Of a stretch of 34,465 bases of DNA, positions 7,354 to 16,247 are shown in pieces. Positions within the stretch are counted from its first letter, which is position 1. Each line of letters starts with the position of its first letter. The stretch is taken from NCBI GenBank assembly GCA_902770245.1, contig CACXSS010000048.1, positions 1 to 34,465 on the forward strand, written 5' to 3'. The stretch is from an uncultured Planctomycetota bacterium (lineage in GTDB: Bacteria; Planctomycetota; Planctomycetia; Pirellulales; Thermoguttaceae). The notes under the pieces are model-generated. The model did not search any database. It was not told the origin of the DNA and was given only the letters and a program-made list of their open reading frames with translations. The position numbers and the translations under genes were made by a program.

Positions 7354-8505
7354 ATGCAAATTCATTTAGCCCTTTACGACCCTTCGTTTTTAGGTTCTAA
7401 TCGATCCTATTGGACCTGGAGTTCATCCATCATCCCAGATCGTTTGCTGGATGAGTGCTATTATCGTTTTTTGATTAAGCAGAAACCTGAAAAACCGGAA
7501 CAAATTCATAAAAACGATTTGTTTGGAGGAATAATCGAATTACAAAACTGGTTTGTCGTTTATCGGTTTTATAACGGCGGTCGAGATTTGCGCGATCGTC
7601 CTGGCAGATACGTGATTTTAACCGGCTGGATTAAACGCAATGAGACGCTGCATCGCGCGCCGAGCAAAATTTTTTCAAGCGCCGTCTTTGAATCCTTTGC
7701 ATGGAACGCGCCCCAGTGTCCAGTTCCTCAACCCGATTCGTTAGATATTGACGTTTCCGGAACGCCTGTCAAACGCCCGTCAATTGCAATTCAGCCATTT
7801 GATGGGAGATATGAATTCCCGATGAACGCTTCCGTCGAAAGCGCGGTAGAGAGTTTCTTTAGTTTGAACAGTCAATCTGATAAACGTCATTTAACCATAA
7901 ACAAAACCGATAATTTAAGTCATTTGGCTATTGAAATCGTCAATGCCAATACGCACAGTCGTCTCCAAAGCCCCGATCAACAAGAGCCGCCATTTGAACG
8001 ACAATTCAATTCTCCGGCGCCTGAACAATCAAACGATTCAGATTATTTATTCCCCGAGGAGGACAATATGAAGTATCAGCAAATCAACCTGTTTAATACA
8101 TGTGCATTGATTTTCATTATTATCTTTTTATCCGTACTTTTCGTTCAGCAGATTTCAATTCAAAAACAAATCAACAACAATTCAGAGGTTATCAATACAA
8201 TTCAGCAAGAATTAAAGTTGTTACAACCTCAACAGAATGATTTCTATTACAACCCGATCCAACAGCCCCAGGACGGCGTCTATTCAGGAGCCGTTCCACA
8301 AGAACAGACTTGGGATCATACACTGGAATCGCCAGAGGCGGGTTACCTTCAAACAGCGCCGCAAAATATTCAATCGCCTAATCCGTCTGACCCCAACGAT
8401 CCTTCCACAATGTCGCTTCCTGGCGGAAATGAATCCACGCCTGAGCAACCGTCTAAAAAGGAGAAAAAGAAAAAGCAGGGGTCTTGGAATTTATTGTTAC
8501 AATAA
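7354..8505 (+). CDS. unknown single-TM protein of the GTPase module
   Basis: Encodes 383 aa from the ATG at 7354; a TTG at 7336 in the same frame would add six residues. The N-terminal ~120 residues form a globular domain with a conspicuous motif YRFYNGGRDLRDRPGRYVIL (70-89). A disordered stretch follows, then one TM helix (~245-265), a short coiled coil, and a Gln/Pro/Ser-rich tail ending in a Lys cluster. I recall similar RD-x-RGRPGRYV motifs in uncharacterised planctomycete proteins near GTPases, but cannot verify this here. The 28-base gap to the GTPase gene upstream indicates co-transcription; it converges on the next gene with only one base between the stops. It may be a membrane partner or effector of the GTPases; this is inference. 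Confidence 0.75.
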   Translation: MQIHLALYDPSFLGSNRSYWTWSSSIIPDRLLDECYYRFLIKQKPEKPEQIHKNDLFGGIIELQNWFVVYRFYNGGRDLRDRPGRYVILTGWIKRNETLHRAPSKIFSSAVFESFAWNAPQCPVPQPDSLDIDVSGTPVKRPSIAIQPFDGRYEFPMNASVESAVESFFSLNSQSDKRHLTINKTDNLSHLAIEIVNANTHSRLQSPDQQEPPFERQFNSPAPEQSNDSDYLFPEEDNMKYQQINLFNTCALIFIIIFLSVLFVQQISIQKQINNNSEVINTIQQELKLLQPQQNDFYYNPIQQPQDGVYSGAVPQEQTWDHTLESPEAGYLQTAPQNIQSPNPSDPNDPSTMSLPGGNESTPEQPSKKEKKKKQGSWNLLLQ

Positions 8506-8506
8506 C

Positions 8507-9286
8507 TTAAAGAGACGCATACTGATACAAGTCCGGCGAGAGAACTTCGTCTGCGCCGCTAAGCCGCAAGGTCTCAATTTCCTCAATGCGAGGCTGATAA
8601 ATAACCACATAAATTGCGGCGTTAGGATTGCTAGCTCTCAGCTCCGTTATTCTTTTAGAAACTCCGTCCGAGAGGAAATCGGGAAATACAACTATGCGCG
8701 TCGGTTGAGAAAGCTGGGATTCTTTAGGAAACGCTGCCGTCATTCCGCCTGACCAAACCTTCGCTCCAAGCGAGGCGTAAAACCGCGACAGCGTCTCTCT
8801 CTGAACCGCCGAATCGCTGAAAATCCAAAAGACGTCGTTTGTTCTAGAGGGAAGCTCGATCTGGGAATCGTGATCCGCCCGCTGCGAGGCTGACGCCGAC
8901 GGGGGAAGCGGAAACTGGGACAAGCGACCAGCGTCAAAAAGCGTCTTTTGGCGCTCAAACCAGATTGGGAAATCATACCACGAAATGCGAATGGCGTCTT
9001 TGACTGGATACCCGGTTCTCCTTTCTCCTTCACACCAGGACGACGTTATCAAAATCAAAGCGGAAAGAGGATTAAACTGAATAATTTGCTCTATTTCAGA
9101 AATCGAAAACTCGCCCGGATAAGACTGTAACAGAACGACGACGTCCGGAAAAGGATTTAATCGAAAAAAAACTTCCAGTGAAGAAGCATAACAGACATAC
9201 GCGCCGTTGGAAATATCCGACAGCGCATATTTAAATTCCGGACGATTCGCGTCGCCAATGACGCAAACTTGAAGTAATTTGCCCAC
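8507..9286 (-). CDS. receiver-like planctomycete protein of unknown function
   Basis: Encodes 259 aa from a GTG at 9286 with GAAAGG upstream. The N-terminal ~85 residues look like a degenerate receiver or Rossmann-type fold (LLQVCVIGDA, then FPDVVVLLQSYPGEF, then SALILIT). The centre contains a distinctive motif SSWCEGERRTG followed by ISWYDFPIWFERQ. The C-terminal half has a second similar alpha/beta unit (DVFWIFSD, then RIVVFPDF and AAIYVVIYQP). The motif is one I associate with a planctomycete-specific family with no known role. The phospho-acceptor pattern of true response regulators is not evident. It lies downstream of the pseudopilin operon, past a terminator (9301-9353), so readthrough may set its level. 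Confidence 0.72.
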   Translation of the reverse strand: MGKLLQVCVIGDANRPEFKYALSDISNGAYVCYASSLEVFFRLNPFPDVVVLLQSYPGEFSISEIEQIIQFNPLSALILITSSWCEGERRTGYPVKDAIRISWYDFPIWFERQKTLFDAGRLSQFPLPPSASASQRADHDSQIELPSRTNDVFWIFSDSAVQRETLSRFYASLGAKVWSGGMTAAFPKESQLSQPTRIVVFPDFLSDGVSKRITELRASNPNAAIYVVIYQPRIEEIETLRLSGADEVLSPDLYQYASL

Positions 9287-9300
9287 AGAGCTTACCTTTC

Positions 9301-9353
9301 AAAAAAACGTCAGGCGGTTAAAGAACGTTTCGGCATCTCTCTAACCGCCTGAC
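9301..9353 (-). terminator. Rho-independent terminator after the giant pseudopilin gene
   Basis: On the minus strand a 12-base perfect stem, GTCAGGCGGTTA (9353-9342) with TAACCGCCTGAC (9320-9309), is followed by GTTTTTTT (9308-9301). It separates the GspK-like gene from the receiver-like gene. The latter's ribosome-binding site begins within a few bases of the T-run. Confidence 0.9.
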
Positions 9354-9365
9354 TCCGCAAGACAA

Positions 9366-12300
9366 CTACGGCAAATATCTACGAAGAATAATTGTCTGAT
9401 CGGCGTTCATTCTCTTTCCTGGCGAATAACCAACCGGACGAGTTCGGTCAATAATGTAAAACGCTCTGTACCGCTGACGGGAGCCGTTATCCAAACCGTA
9501 CTCTTTGCCGATACTTCCACCTTGGTATTCAAAGAAGCCAACTGTAACCCAAACGGCAAAGACGTTGGAACGCGTCGTCGTCAAATTGGATAAACGCTGC
9601 ATAAGCTGCGTCTGGAAATAAACGCTGTTCGCCGCCGACTGACATTGTTTGGCATTATTGTTCATTTGGAATATCTGATAATTGGCTGCAATATAGTTTG
9701 CCGCGCTGGATCCAAAAGTTCGAGGACGAGCGCCCGGGTTTTCTGTAAACGCCTTTCCCCAGTAATTGTTATACATATCAGCAGCCAAACCGGCAATTGA
9801 ATTCGCTTTGTCCTCAGAATCAAGTCCCAGCAAAGCCGCCCAAACTGCCGGGTGACTAATTGAGTTGATGTTGATTTTCCCGGGTTCCCGGAAAGACCAT
9901 CGATAATTGCTCGTCGCCGTAGATGCGCCAGAGCCAAACGAATACGTATTAACGTTCATTGGCGTAACCACAAACGGCGTCTGAACGCGAACGTAATCAA
10001 ATATCTTTGAACCGGATTCCGATAGGAAATCAATGTTGCCATCGCTGCCTGTTGGATGCAGGTAATTAGGCAAACTGCCAGAAGACAGGTCAGCTGAAGA
10101 CGGCTTGTTAATCGCATTATCGGAAGACGTCAGATGGAACGCGCTTACCTGCGGAACCAGCATCAATTCCATAACGCTGTTAAACGGTCTGTTTGGGAAA
10201 TAGTATGGCGCTGCCGACTTGTACGACGGCAAACTTGCTGGCGTTGTAGTCCCGCTGACTGTAGTTGATACAAGTTCATAAAACCGGGGTTCAAACTTGG
10301 AAATACTGTGATAAAAGTTCGTTTTTAAAGCGCCATATACAGCGCCTCTGCCTGATCCGCCACTTGTAGACAACGACAGTTTGCTTGAAGCCGTTTTGTT
10401 TGTCTGCCCCGGAATCTTTTCTGCATTCCAGAAGTTAGCGCAAGTTGAACCGGCAAAAATTTGAGTTTCGCCTCGTTGGCGGGATTTAATGAAGACGTCT
10501 GCATGTTTATACGCCAATTCATCTGCTTCGGTTGCTTTCTTGCCTCTTTCTATTCCGTTTTTATAGTCAGCAAATTTATTCTGGCGACCATTGTAGCTGT
10601 ACAAGTCTACTGGCATTTGATCAACTGTAATATAAGGATTAGTTGTTGCATTATACGCCTTGTACGGATTCGCCAGACGCTGCAAATAGACAATCCTGTA
10701 CCCGCCCTGTTCAAAGTCATCGCCAAGTCCTTTGCCATTACACAGACCAGTCCAACGATTAGCGTCGTCAGCATCGTAAGGCATATCTCGCGGGGTGATT
10801 AGTTTGCCATCTTGATCTGTTTCATCAGTATAAGTTCCAATGTCAGTAACGCTAAATCGCGCTTTACCACAATCAGGAACAGGAATAGCACAGACATTAT
10901 TATATGTCACGTTATCGAATTTCACCGATGTAGTACTGGAAAATTCAATTGGACGCGCTCCCACGCCGGAATCTTCATTTCGAGCCAAAAACGTATTGCC
11001 CGTCGGTCCAATAAGAGCACATTGTCCCGGTTTAATGCAAACGCCAACGTTGGCTTTATAGGTAAAAGCGCCAGTTTGAGGAGTGGAACTGCCAAAGTAT
11101 AAAACTCTATCTATCGTATAATTCTTCTCGCGAAGATCTTCTGCCCAGGAATTACCGGAATTTCCATCAGCGACGCCTCCGGCAACGGCAATTCTCCAGG
11201 CGGAATCCACTATAGAACTGCCGCCAGAACCAAGAACAACGCCTTTATCAGAAGTCTTATACTCATCGGAAGCCATTGCCTCTTGCGTTCCCGCAGAAAG
11301 CCATGGATTATACAGTTCGATAAACAAGCCGGATTCCGGTTTGTAAACCTGGTCCATATCGGCAATGCCATCGCTGTTGCTATTTCTAACGCGATTCATC
11401 AGCTCAATAATTGGTCCCATATTTCTTCTTGAAAATGGCAGACTGTATTTTGTACAAAACGCCTGAACGTCAGCTTCTTGCGGATTTTCCGGGCAATCTG
11501 CTTTGTCATACCATTCAGCATTAATATACGTTCCTCCAGCAGCGGTAGCCCCTTGAGCGCATTTATCGCTTTGGTCGCTTCGCCAACCGCCCAGTTCGGA
11601 GTCTTCCGTCATGCGGGCGTGGAACGCGAACGTTTCGGTAATAAGCAACTCCGGCCGTTCACAGCCCCATACGTCATAACCGTCAATGTTCAAATGCGTA
11701 CAGACAGAATCCCCATCGCGGAAGTCGACTGCATTGACCGCCCATTGAGCAACGGCTTTACTTTGTCCAACGCAGGCTTTAGCAATTAGATACAAATCCT
11801 TTGCCAACTGGGTTCGATCTGCGTCCGCCTGATCAACATTGTCTTCGTAACTTGTCAGCGGACGATTTATATCCATTTTAAATCCTGCCTGAATCTCTTC
11901 TGGAAGGTTGTTATTTGAAGAAAAACCTGCGCCGGAAATATCGCAATAGGGCATATCCCAGCTCTCTGTTGTAACCAGATTACGGACGGCATTCTTGTTG
12001 TCGCAATCTTTGATCGAATCCAATAAACGAGACTCAAGTTTTTGAGAATCGTCATCATACGCTCGCAGGACTCCTTCAAGTTCTTCAGGCGAAAATGGTT
12101 TGCTCGGAGCGTTGGTCGTAGCGCTGTTTCCTTTTGGTTGAGCTGAACCCAAATCACGTTCATACGAACTCAAGCCGTACTTGCCAACAGTTCCTCTCTT
12201 TTGCCAAACAAACATCCCGTTTTGGTCAATAACACCTGTCATTACGCCATAGAAATCCACGGGCGTACGGAAAGATTTATATTGATTAGTTACGTTAAAG

Positions 12301-13502
12301 TCTGTTTTTAAAATAGAGCCATCCGAAGCAGTGTCTGATCCAAAGGGAAAACGATACTTGAAGAAATTGGAATTGACGTTATTTCCTTTACGTTTACTAA
12401 TTATTTCTGAAACGAGGTCGCCCAAGAGCGCTTCCAAATTGACGTCAGCAGGACCAAAACCTTGACCATTGAGCATGGTTGACGGGTCAAGCGTTTCTCC
12501 TTCCGGCAAAGTTACCGCAGTGGTTCCCAATGATGAATACGCCGTTGAAGCGGTAACCAACTCATCAGGACTATGCGTGTTGAGATTGAGCCTTCCGTCC
12601 ATATCTTCAACCAGAATGGCGTACAGCGGAACAACCAGCGTCCCATCGGGCATCGGTCGCGGCGGAAGCCCCAGGTTCATCCAAACGCTGTCGTTATCGC
12701 CGTCGCCGTCGTTGTCTACGTCCCAGGGCGAAGCGTTATTGCTGGCAGCGGTTTTAAATGACGCGGTACTCAACGCCGAATAAACGCTTGTTCCGCCCAA
12801 TTCATTTGCATTCAGCCCAGGTCGATTCCCGTCCCGAAAATACGACGGCACAACTACGCGTCCAACTTTAATATTATTAGCTCCGCCGGTAAATCGCAAC
12901 GACATAAAATCGTTGCTCTTGGAAGATTCATTTATATCTGCAACGTCGTACTTGGACGTATCTCCCTGAAATGCGCGTTTTTTATTGATGACGCACGTAC
13001 AGGAAGGAATCGCTTCTGAAACGCCAATTCCGCTGGCAAAAGGAACAATTGCTCCCCGTGAATTAAGAATAAGCGTGCTTTGTCCTTTATACGGACCATC
13101 TGCAATGGTAACAACTCTGCCTGCATATGCAGCATTTGCGGGCGTCATTTTGTTGGCGTTAAACGAAGCTGTAACCTTTTCGAGGTTGCTGTCAGAAGCG
13201 CCTCCGTACATATCGCCAATTAAATCACAATCCAAAAGGGCGGAAACGGTATTACCGTCTGGCGGTCCAACCAGAACCTGCATAATGCCTTCTTCGAGCA
13301 GTTCTTGCGGCGAATTTCCGGCGGTTTTTGAGTTTTGAGCGGCAAGCTGAGCGGTTTCCGCAGAGTCGCGGTTTTTGCCCGTCATCAAAATAAACGTCAT
13401 GCCCATAACCGCAAAAAACGACAGAACCGCCATCACGACCAAAAGAATCATGCCGCGGCGGGATTGCAAATTACTACGACGATATTTCATGATGAAATTC
13501 AT
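9366..13502 (-). CDS. giant GspK-like pseudopilin-family protein
   Basis: Encodes 1378 aa; a second in-frame ATG lies at 13490. The N-terminus is basic (YRRSNLQSRRG) and is followed by one hydrophobic helix (residues ~17-41, MILLVVMAVLSFFAVMGMTF), the layout of GspK-type minor pseudopilins with their RG-x-LLVV start. Typical GspK proteins are ~300 aa; this one is over four times longer. The motif DSVWMNLGLPPRPMPDG, then LVEDMDGRLNLNTHSPDEL, is what I recall from large planctomycete pseudopilin-operon proteins. Later parts are Ser/Thr/Asn-rich with many aromatic residues and look extracytoplasmic. It is the last structural gene of the gsp-like operon, before the terminator. It probably sits at the tip of a pseudopilus or acts as a large surface or periplasmic component (inference). 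Confidence 0.8.
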   Translation of the reverse strand: MNFIMKYRRSNLQSRRGMILLVVMAVLSFFAVMGMTFILMTGKNRDSAETAQLAAQNSKTAGNSPQELLEEGIMQVLVGPPDGNTVSALLDCDLIGDMYGGASDSNLEKVTASFNANKMTPANAAYAGRVVTIADGPYKGQSTLILNSRGAIVPFASGIGVSEAIPSCTCVINKKRAFQGDTSKYDVADINESSKSNDFMSLRFTGGANNIKVGRVVVPSYFRDGNRPGLNANELGGTSVYSALSTASFKTAASNNASPWDVDNDGDGDNDSVWMNLGLPPRPMPDGTLVVPLYAILVEDMDGRLNLNTHSPDELVTASTAYSSLGTTAVTLPEGETLDPSTMLNGQGFGPADVNLEALLGDLVSEIISKRKGNNVNSNFFKYRFPFGSDTASDGSILKTDFNVTNQYKSFRTPVDFYGVMTGVIDQNGMFVWQKRGTVGKYGLSSYERDLGSAQPKGNSATTNAPSKPFSPEELEGVLRAYDDDSQKLESRLLDSIKDCDNKNAVRNLVTTESWDMPYCDISGAGFSSNNNLPEEIQAGFKMDINRPLTSYEDNVDQADADRTQLAKDLYLIAKACVGQSKAVAQWAVNAVDFRDGDSVCTHLNIDGYDVWGCERPELLITETFAFHARMTEDSELGGWRSDQSDKCAQGATAAGGTYINAEWYDKADCPENPQEADVQAFCTKYSLPFSRRNMGPIIELMNRVRNSNSDGIADMDQVYKPESGLFIELYNPWLSAGTQEAMASDEYKTSDKGVVLGSGGSSIVDSAWRIAVAGGVADGNSGNSWAEDLREKNYTIDRVLYFGSSTPQTGAFTYKANVGVCIKPGQCALIGPTGNTFLARNEDSGVGARPIEFSSTTSVKFDNVTYNNVCAIPVPDCGKARFSVTDIGTYTDETDQDGKLITPRDMPYDADDANRWTGLCNGKGLGDDFEQGGYRIVYLQRLANPYKAYNATTNPYITVDQMPVDLYSYNGRQNKFADYKNGIERGKKATEADELAYKHADVFIKSRQRGETQIFAGSTCANFWNAEKIPGQTNKTASSKLSLSTSGGSGRGAVYGALKTNFYHSISKFEPRFYELVSTTVSGTTTPASLPSYKSAAPYYFPNRPFNSVMELMLVPQVSAFHLTSSDNAINKPSSADLSSGSLPNYLHPTGSDGNIDFLSESGSKIFDYVRVQTPFVVTPMNVNTYSFGSGASTATSNYRWSFREPGKININSISHPAVWAALLGLDSEDKANSIAGLAADMYNNYWGKAFTENPGARPRTFGSSAANYIAANYQIFQMNNNAKQCQSAANSVYFQTQLMQRLSNLTTTRSNVFAVWVTVGFFEYQGGSIGKEYGLDNGSRQRYRAFYIIDRTRPVGYSPGKRMNADQTIILRRYLP

Positions 13503-13607
13503 TTTTCTGAATATGGGTTAAAGCATACGCCCTGAAGTACCAAAAACAATAATCTTAATCGCATTTTACGCGACTGAGTCTGTAAACCAAAAATGCCCTC
13601 ATTCAAC

Positions 13608-14369
13608 CTAGTTGTCTGTATACGAATCTATTCGCACGACTTTCCTGCTGATGCCAATTACGTCGCCGAGGTAAACGCCCGATTTAATTTCGCCTGCAGC
13701 CGTTGTAAACGATGTACCTCTGCCAACATTAAGGTTATTAATTTTATACCAGCGTTTTTTTCCGCTGTTATCAGCGCAAAAGAGATAACTGTCGCGCTGA
13801 TAATTTGTTGCATCGCCGCCTTCTTCAAATCGATATACAGCTAATCCGGTAACCTCATAATAACCATTGCCCAAAGAGACTATTGTCGCGCAAGATGTAT
13901 AATACCCCGTTCCAATCGCCAGGTTGTTATCAAGAGTAACCTGCATTTTGTTGTCGTCTCCCTCGATAATTGAAACGTCGTCGTCGCCATTGAACATTCG
14001 ATTATTGTTAACGGTCTGAGGACAGGAGGATACTTTTGCTTGATTGAATAATTTAGGTAATCCATTAGTTGGATGAGTTAAACTAGCCGTAAGTCTTCTG
14101 GCAAGTTCACCTCCATCGTTAGCAACAACATAATACACATCTATTTCTTTGTTTGGCTGCCAGCCATTGGAAATCTGAGTTATCACGCTGTTCATAACAG
14201 CGCGGCTGAGATCGGCTCCCATATCGGCTTTGCGAGCCTGAAGCATCTCGTATCGACCTGCAGGTATCATTGTTGCAACGCCTAAAAGACCGATTAAAAC
14301 AACAAACACCGATACAAGCACTTCCAAAAGGCTGAATCCATGTCGGCGAGTATGAAAAAATTTTGTCAT
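13608..14369 (-). CDS. PilV/GspI-like prepilin-type protein
   Basis: Encodes 253 aa from the ATG at 14369; a TTG at 14390 in frame is less likely. The N-terminal RRHG-FSLLEVLVSVFVVLIGLLG is a class III prepilin signal: cleavage after Gly, then Phe, with Glu5 of the mature protein present (FSLLE). The mature hydrophobic helix is followed by MIPAGRYEMLQARKADMGADLSRAVMNSV, as in minor pseudopilins of the PilV/GspI type. A prepilin peptidase encoded elsewhere would process it. The 105-base gap to the GspK-like gene downstream (13503-13607) shows no terminator. Assignment to GspI or PilV is by signal type only, because the globular domain is divergent. Confidence 0.8.
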   Translation of the reverse strand: MTKFFHTRRHGFSLLEVLVSVFVVLIGLLGVATMIPAGRYEMLQARKADMGADLSRAVMNSVITQISNGWQPNKEIDVYYVVANDGGELARRLTASLTHPTNGLPKLFNQAKVSSCPQTVNNNRMFNGDDDVSIIEGDDNKMQVTLDNNLAIGTGYYTSCATIVSLGNGYYEVTGLAVYRFEEGGDATNYQRDSYLFCADNSGKKRWYKINNLNVGRGTSFTTAAGEIKSGVYLGDVIGISRKVVRIDSYTDN

Positions 14370-14396
14370 TGGACTAAGGGATATCAACAAAAATTG

Positions 14397-15377
14397 TTAA
14401 TTAAAATTACGAGCTGCGTTGACATTTGCAGCTTTATATTGAACGTTCTGTTCTATTTTTGAATTGCCTGTCGCAGGATCAATTACAATCCAGTACGAAT
14501 CTAACGTTTGATAATTCCACAACCCGTCTTCCGGCGTAAAACTCTTTAATGAACGATCCCATTGACCGCACAAAATGTATATTGTATCCGTAGGAACTGC
14601 ATTTGTAACTCCGCCTCTTCCTGATGAGATGCGATAACACAAGCCAACTTCGCCTGTTGGCGTGAACATGATGATGATTGGAGCAGTTCCGGAGTTGCTA
14701 AATTGTCCATTATTAACGCCGGCTACGCCAGAATAATACAAGTCAATTGCCGCCCCGCGAACTACTTTAAGCGGTTCCGCCATGCCAATAGACTGCAAAT
14801 AATTCTTTGCCTGGCTGACAGGCGCAGACTGAATTTCGTATGTTGTAGTCCAGTTTCCATTTGTCCACGGTCGAAAATTCTGATCCGGTCTGTTGGCGTC
14901 TCCCGCCTGTAATTTACAAGTGCTTGCACTTGTCATTTCATACCACACGCCGCGGCTTCCCAGACGAATCATATTGCCTTTTTGCGCCCACTGCGCTACA
15001 GCGTTGGCGCCATCGCTAAAACTCAACGTTGGCGCAGAGGCGCTGCCGGAAACGGTAACTGTTGACTTATACGTTTCTCCTGTATACAGCGGAGGCGTAT
15101 CAACCTGTTGAGCAACTACGCACGCCGACGGATAGTTTTCAAAAGGGATGAACGCTACGCCGCAAGGACGGCCTGTTGCAATCGCTTTCGCTCGAGCTTC
15201 CTGAATGTATGCGTTAAGCGCCCGAGCTGTGTCTCTGGCGACAGAGCCGTCCTGATCCGGGTGGAACATCGGAGCGGCAATCGTCAGCATGAACATCATG
15301 ATGGCAACCACCACAAGCATTTCAATGAGCGTTACGCCCGAGCGTCGGTTTGCAGTATTAAGTAAACTAACTTTCAT
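14397..15377 (-). CDS. GspH/FimT-like pseudopilin
   Basis: Encodes 326 aa. The prepilin motif RRSG-VTLIEMLVVVAIMMFMLTIAAPMF carries Glu5 and is followed by ARDTARALNAYIQEARAKAIATGRPCGVAF, the helix and first strand typical of GspH/FimT minor pseudopilins (trim-like RxxAxxTGxP pattern). The rest is an extended beta-rich domain longer than usual for GspH (~170 aa). It lies 23 bases after the restored stop of the frameshifted pseudopilin at 15401, and 27 bases before the PilV-like gene. It is expected to be processed by prepilin peptidase and to join a pseudopilus. Confidence 0.82.
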   Translation of the reverse strand: MKVSLLNTANRRSGVTLIEMLVVVAIMMFMLTIAAPMFHPDQDGSVARDTARALNAYIQEARAKAIATGRPCGVAFIPFENYPSACVVAQQVDTPPLYTGETYKSTVTVSGSASAPTLSFSDGANAVAQWAQKGNMIRLGSRGVWYEMTSASTCKLQAGDANRPDQNFRPWTNGNWTTTYEIQSAPVSQAKNYLQSIGMAEPLKVVRGAAIDLYYSGVAGVNNGQFSNSGTAPIIIMFTPTGEVGLCYRISSGRGGVTNAVPTDTIYILCGQWDRSLKSFTPEDGLWNYQTLDSYWIVIDPATGNSKIEQNVQYKAANVNAARNFN

Positions 15378-15400
15378 AACAGTATAATTCCATATTAAAA

Positions 15401-16188
15401 TTAGTTCGAATTAGTCAACATCGAATGATTGGTTATGTTGTCAAAATGATGCAGCACTCTGTTGTTGCCGTCAGTGTCGTTCCACGGCTGACCTGCAAGA
15501 CGACCGTCGCCATCATTTGTCATAGGATTCATCGGCGAGCTATAACTAAAAGTTCCTGCTCCACTGCCAGACGTCGTTCCGCGATTGATGTCTCGTTTGT
15601 ATTTACTGTAACCTGTAAATCCGTTTCACAATTATCAGTTCGGAAAAAGCCCGCCGGCCACAAAATAAAGTAAATCGGACGTCCCCAGCCGTCAACGAAT
15701 TGCGGAAAGCCGTCATCCGGATCGTACGCAACTTCACTATCGGAAAACATGCCTGCGCCCACGGGATCTGCCATAACTATCATGTACAATAATTTACCAC
15801 ATGGATTCTTTGTTGCGTCTATCTTGGTAGCTTTTGACGCGAACATTGACGTTACAGAAGGCAACGTTTCACTGCCAAACTTTTTCAAATCGCTAAGGCG
15901 ATCAGGCATTTCGTGGCGAATAAGCATTCTTAATGCGTTAAGCTTTGCCTCTGCCACTTGTTTCTTATTTTTGCCAGTCGTATCGCCGATGTCGACTTTA
16001 CGATACTGATACGAGGCATACTGCTTCATGATAACGCGATTGATTTTCTCAATCGTAGCGCGTGTACGCGCTGCGGCAGCCGCATTACGAGCAGAGCCAA
16101 CCGCGCTGAGCGTCAAGCCCGCCAGCATGGTAATAATCATCACCACGACGAGCATTTCAATAAGAGTAAATCCATTGCGCTGTTTCAT
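15401..16188 (-). CDS. prepilin-type protein with apparent frameshift
   Basis: From the ATG at 16188 (GAGG site upstream) the intact frame runs to a stop at 15529 (219 aa). It has a clean prepilin signal, QRNG-FTLIEMLVVVMIITMLAGL, and a GspG/GspH-like body ending in FILWPAGFF. After about 15613 the frame becomes atypical. In the -1 frame the DNA continues as GYSKYKRDINRG, then SYSSPMNPMTNDGDGRLAGQ, a very pseudopilin-like C-terminus that stops at 15401, 23 bases before the next gene. One missing G in the GG at 15612-15613 would restore DLQ-GYSKYKRD and give ~262 aa. This is either a real indel, an assembly error or a mixed population. Function: pseudopilin of the operon. Confidence 0.8.
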
Positions 16189-16247
16189 GAAAAACCTCAA
16201 TTGAGTATTATGAACCACGTTTCCTTATCAATAATAGCCCAGCCAAA

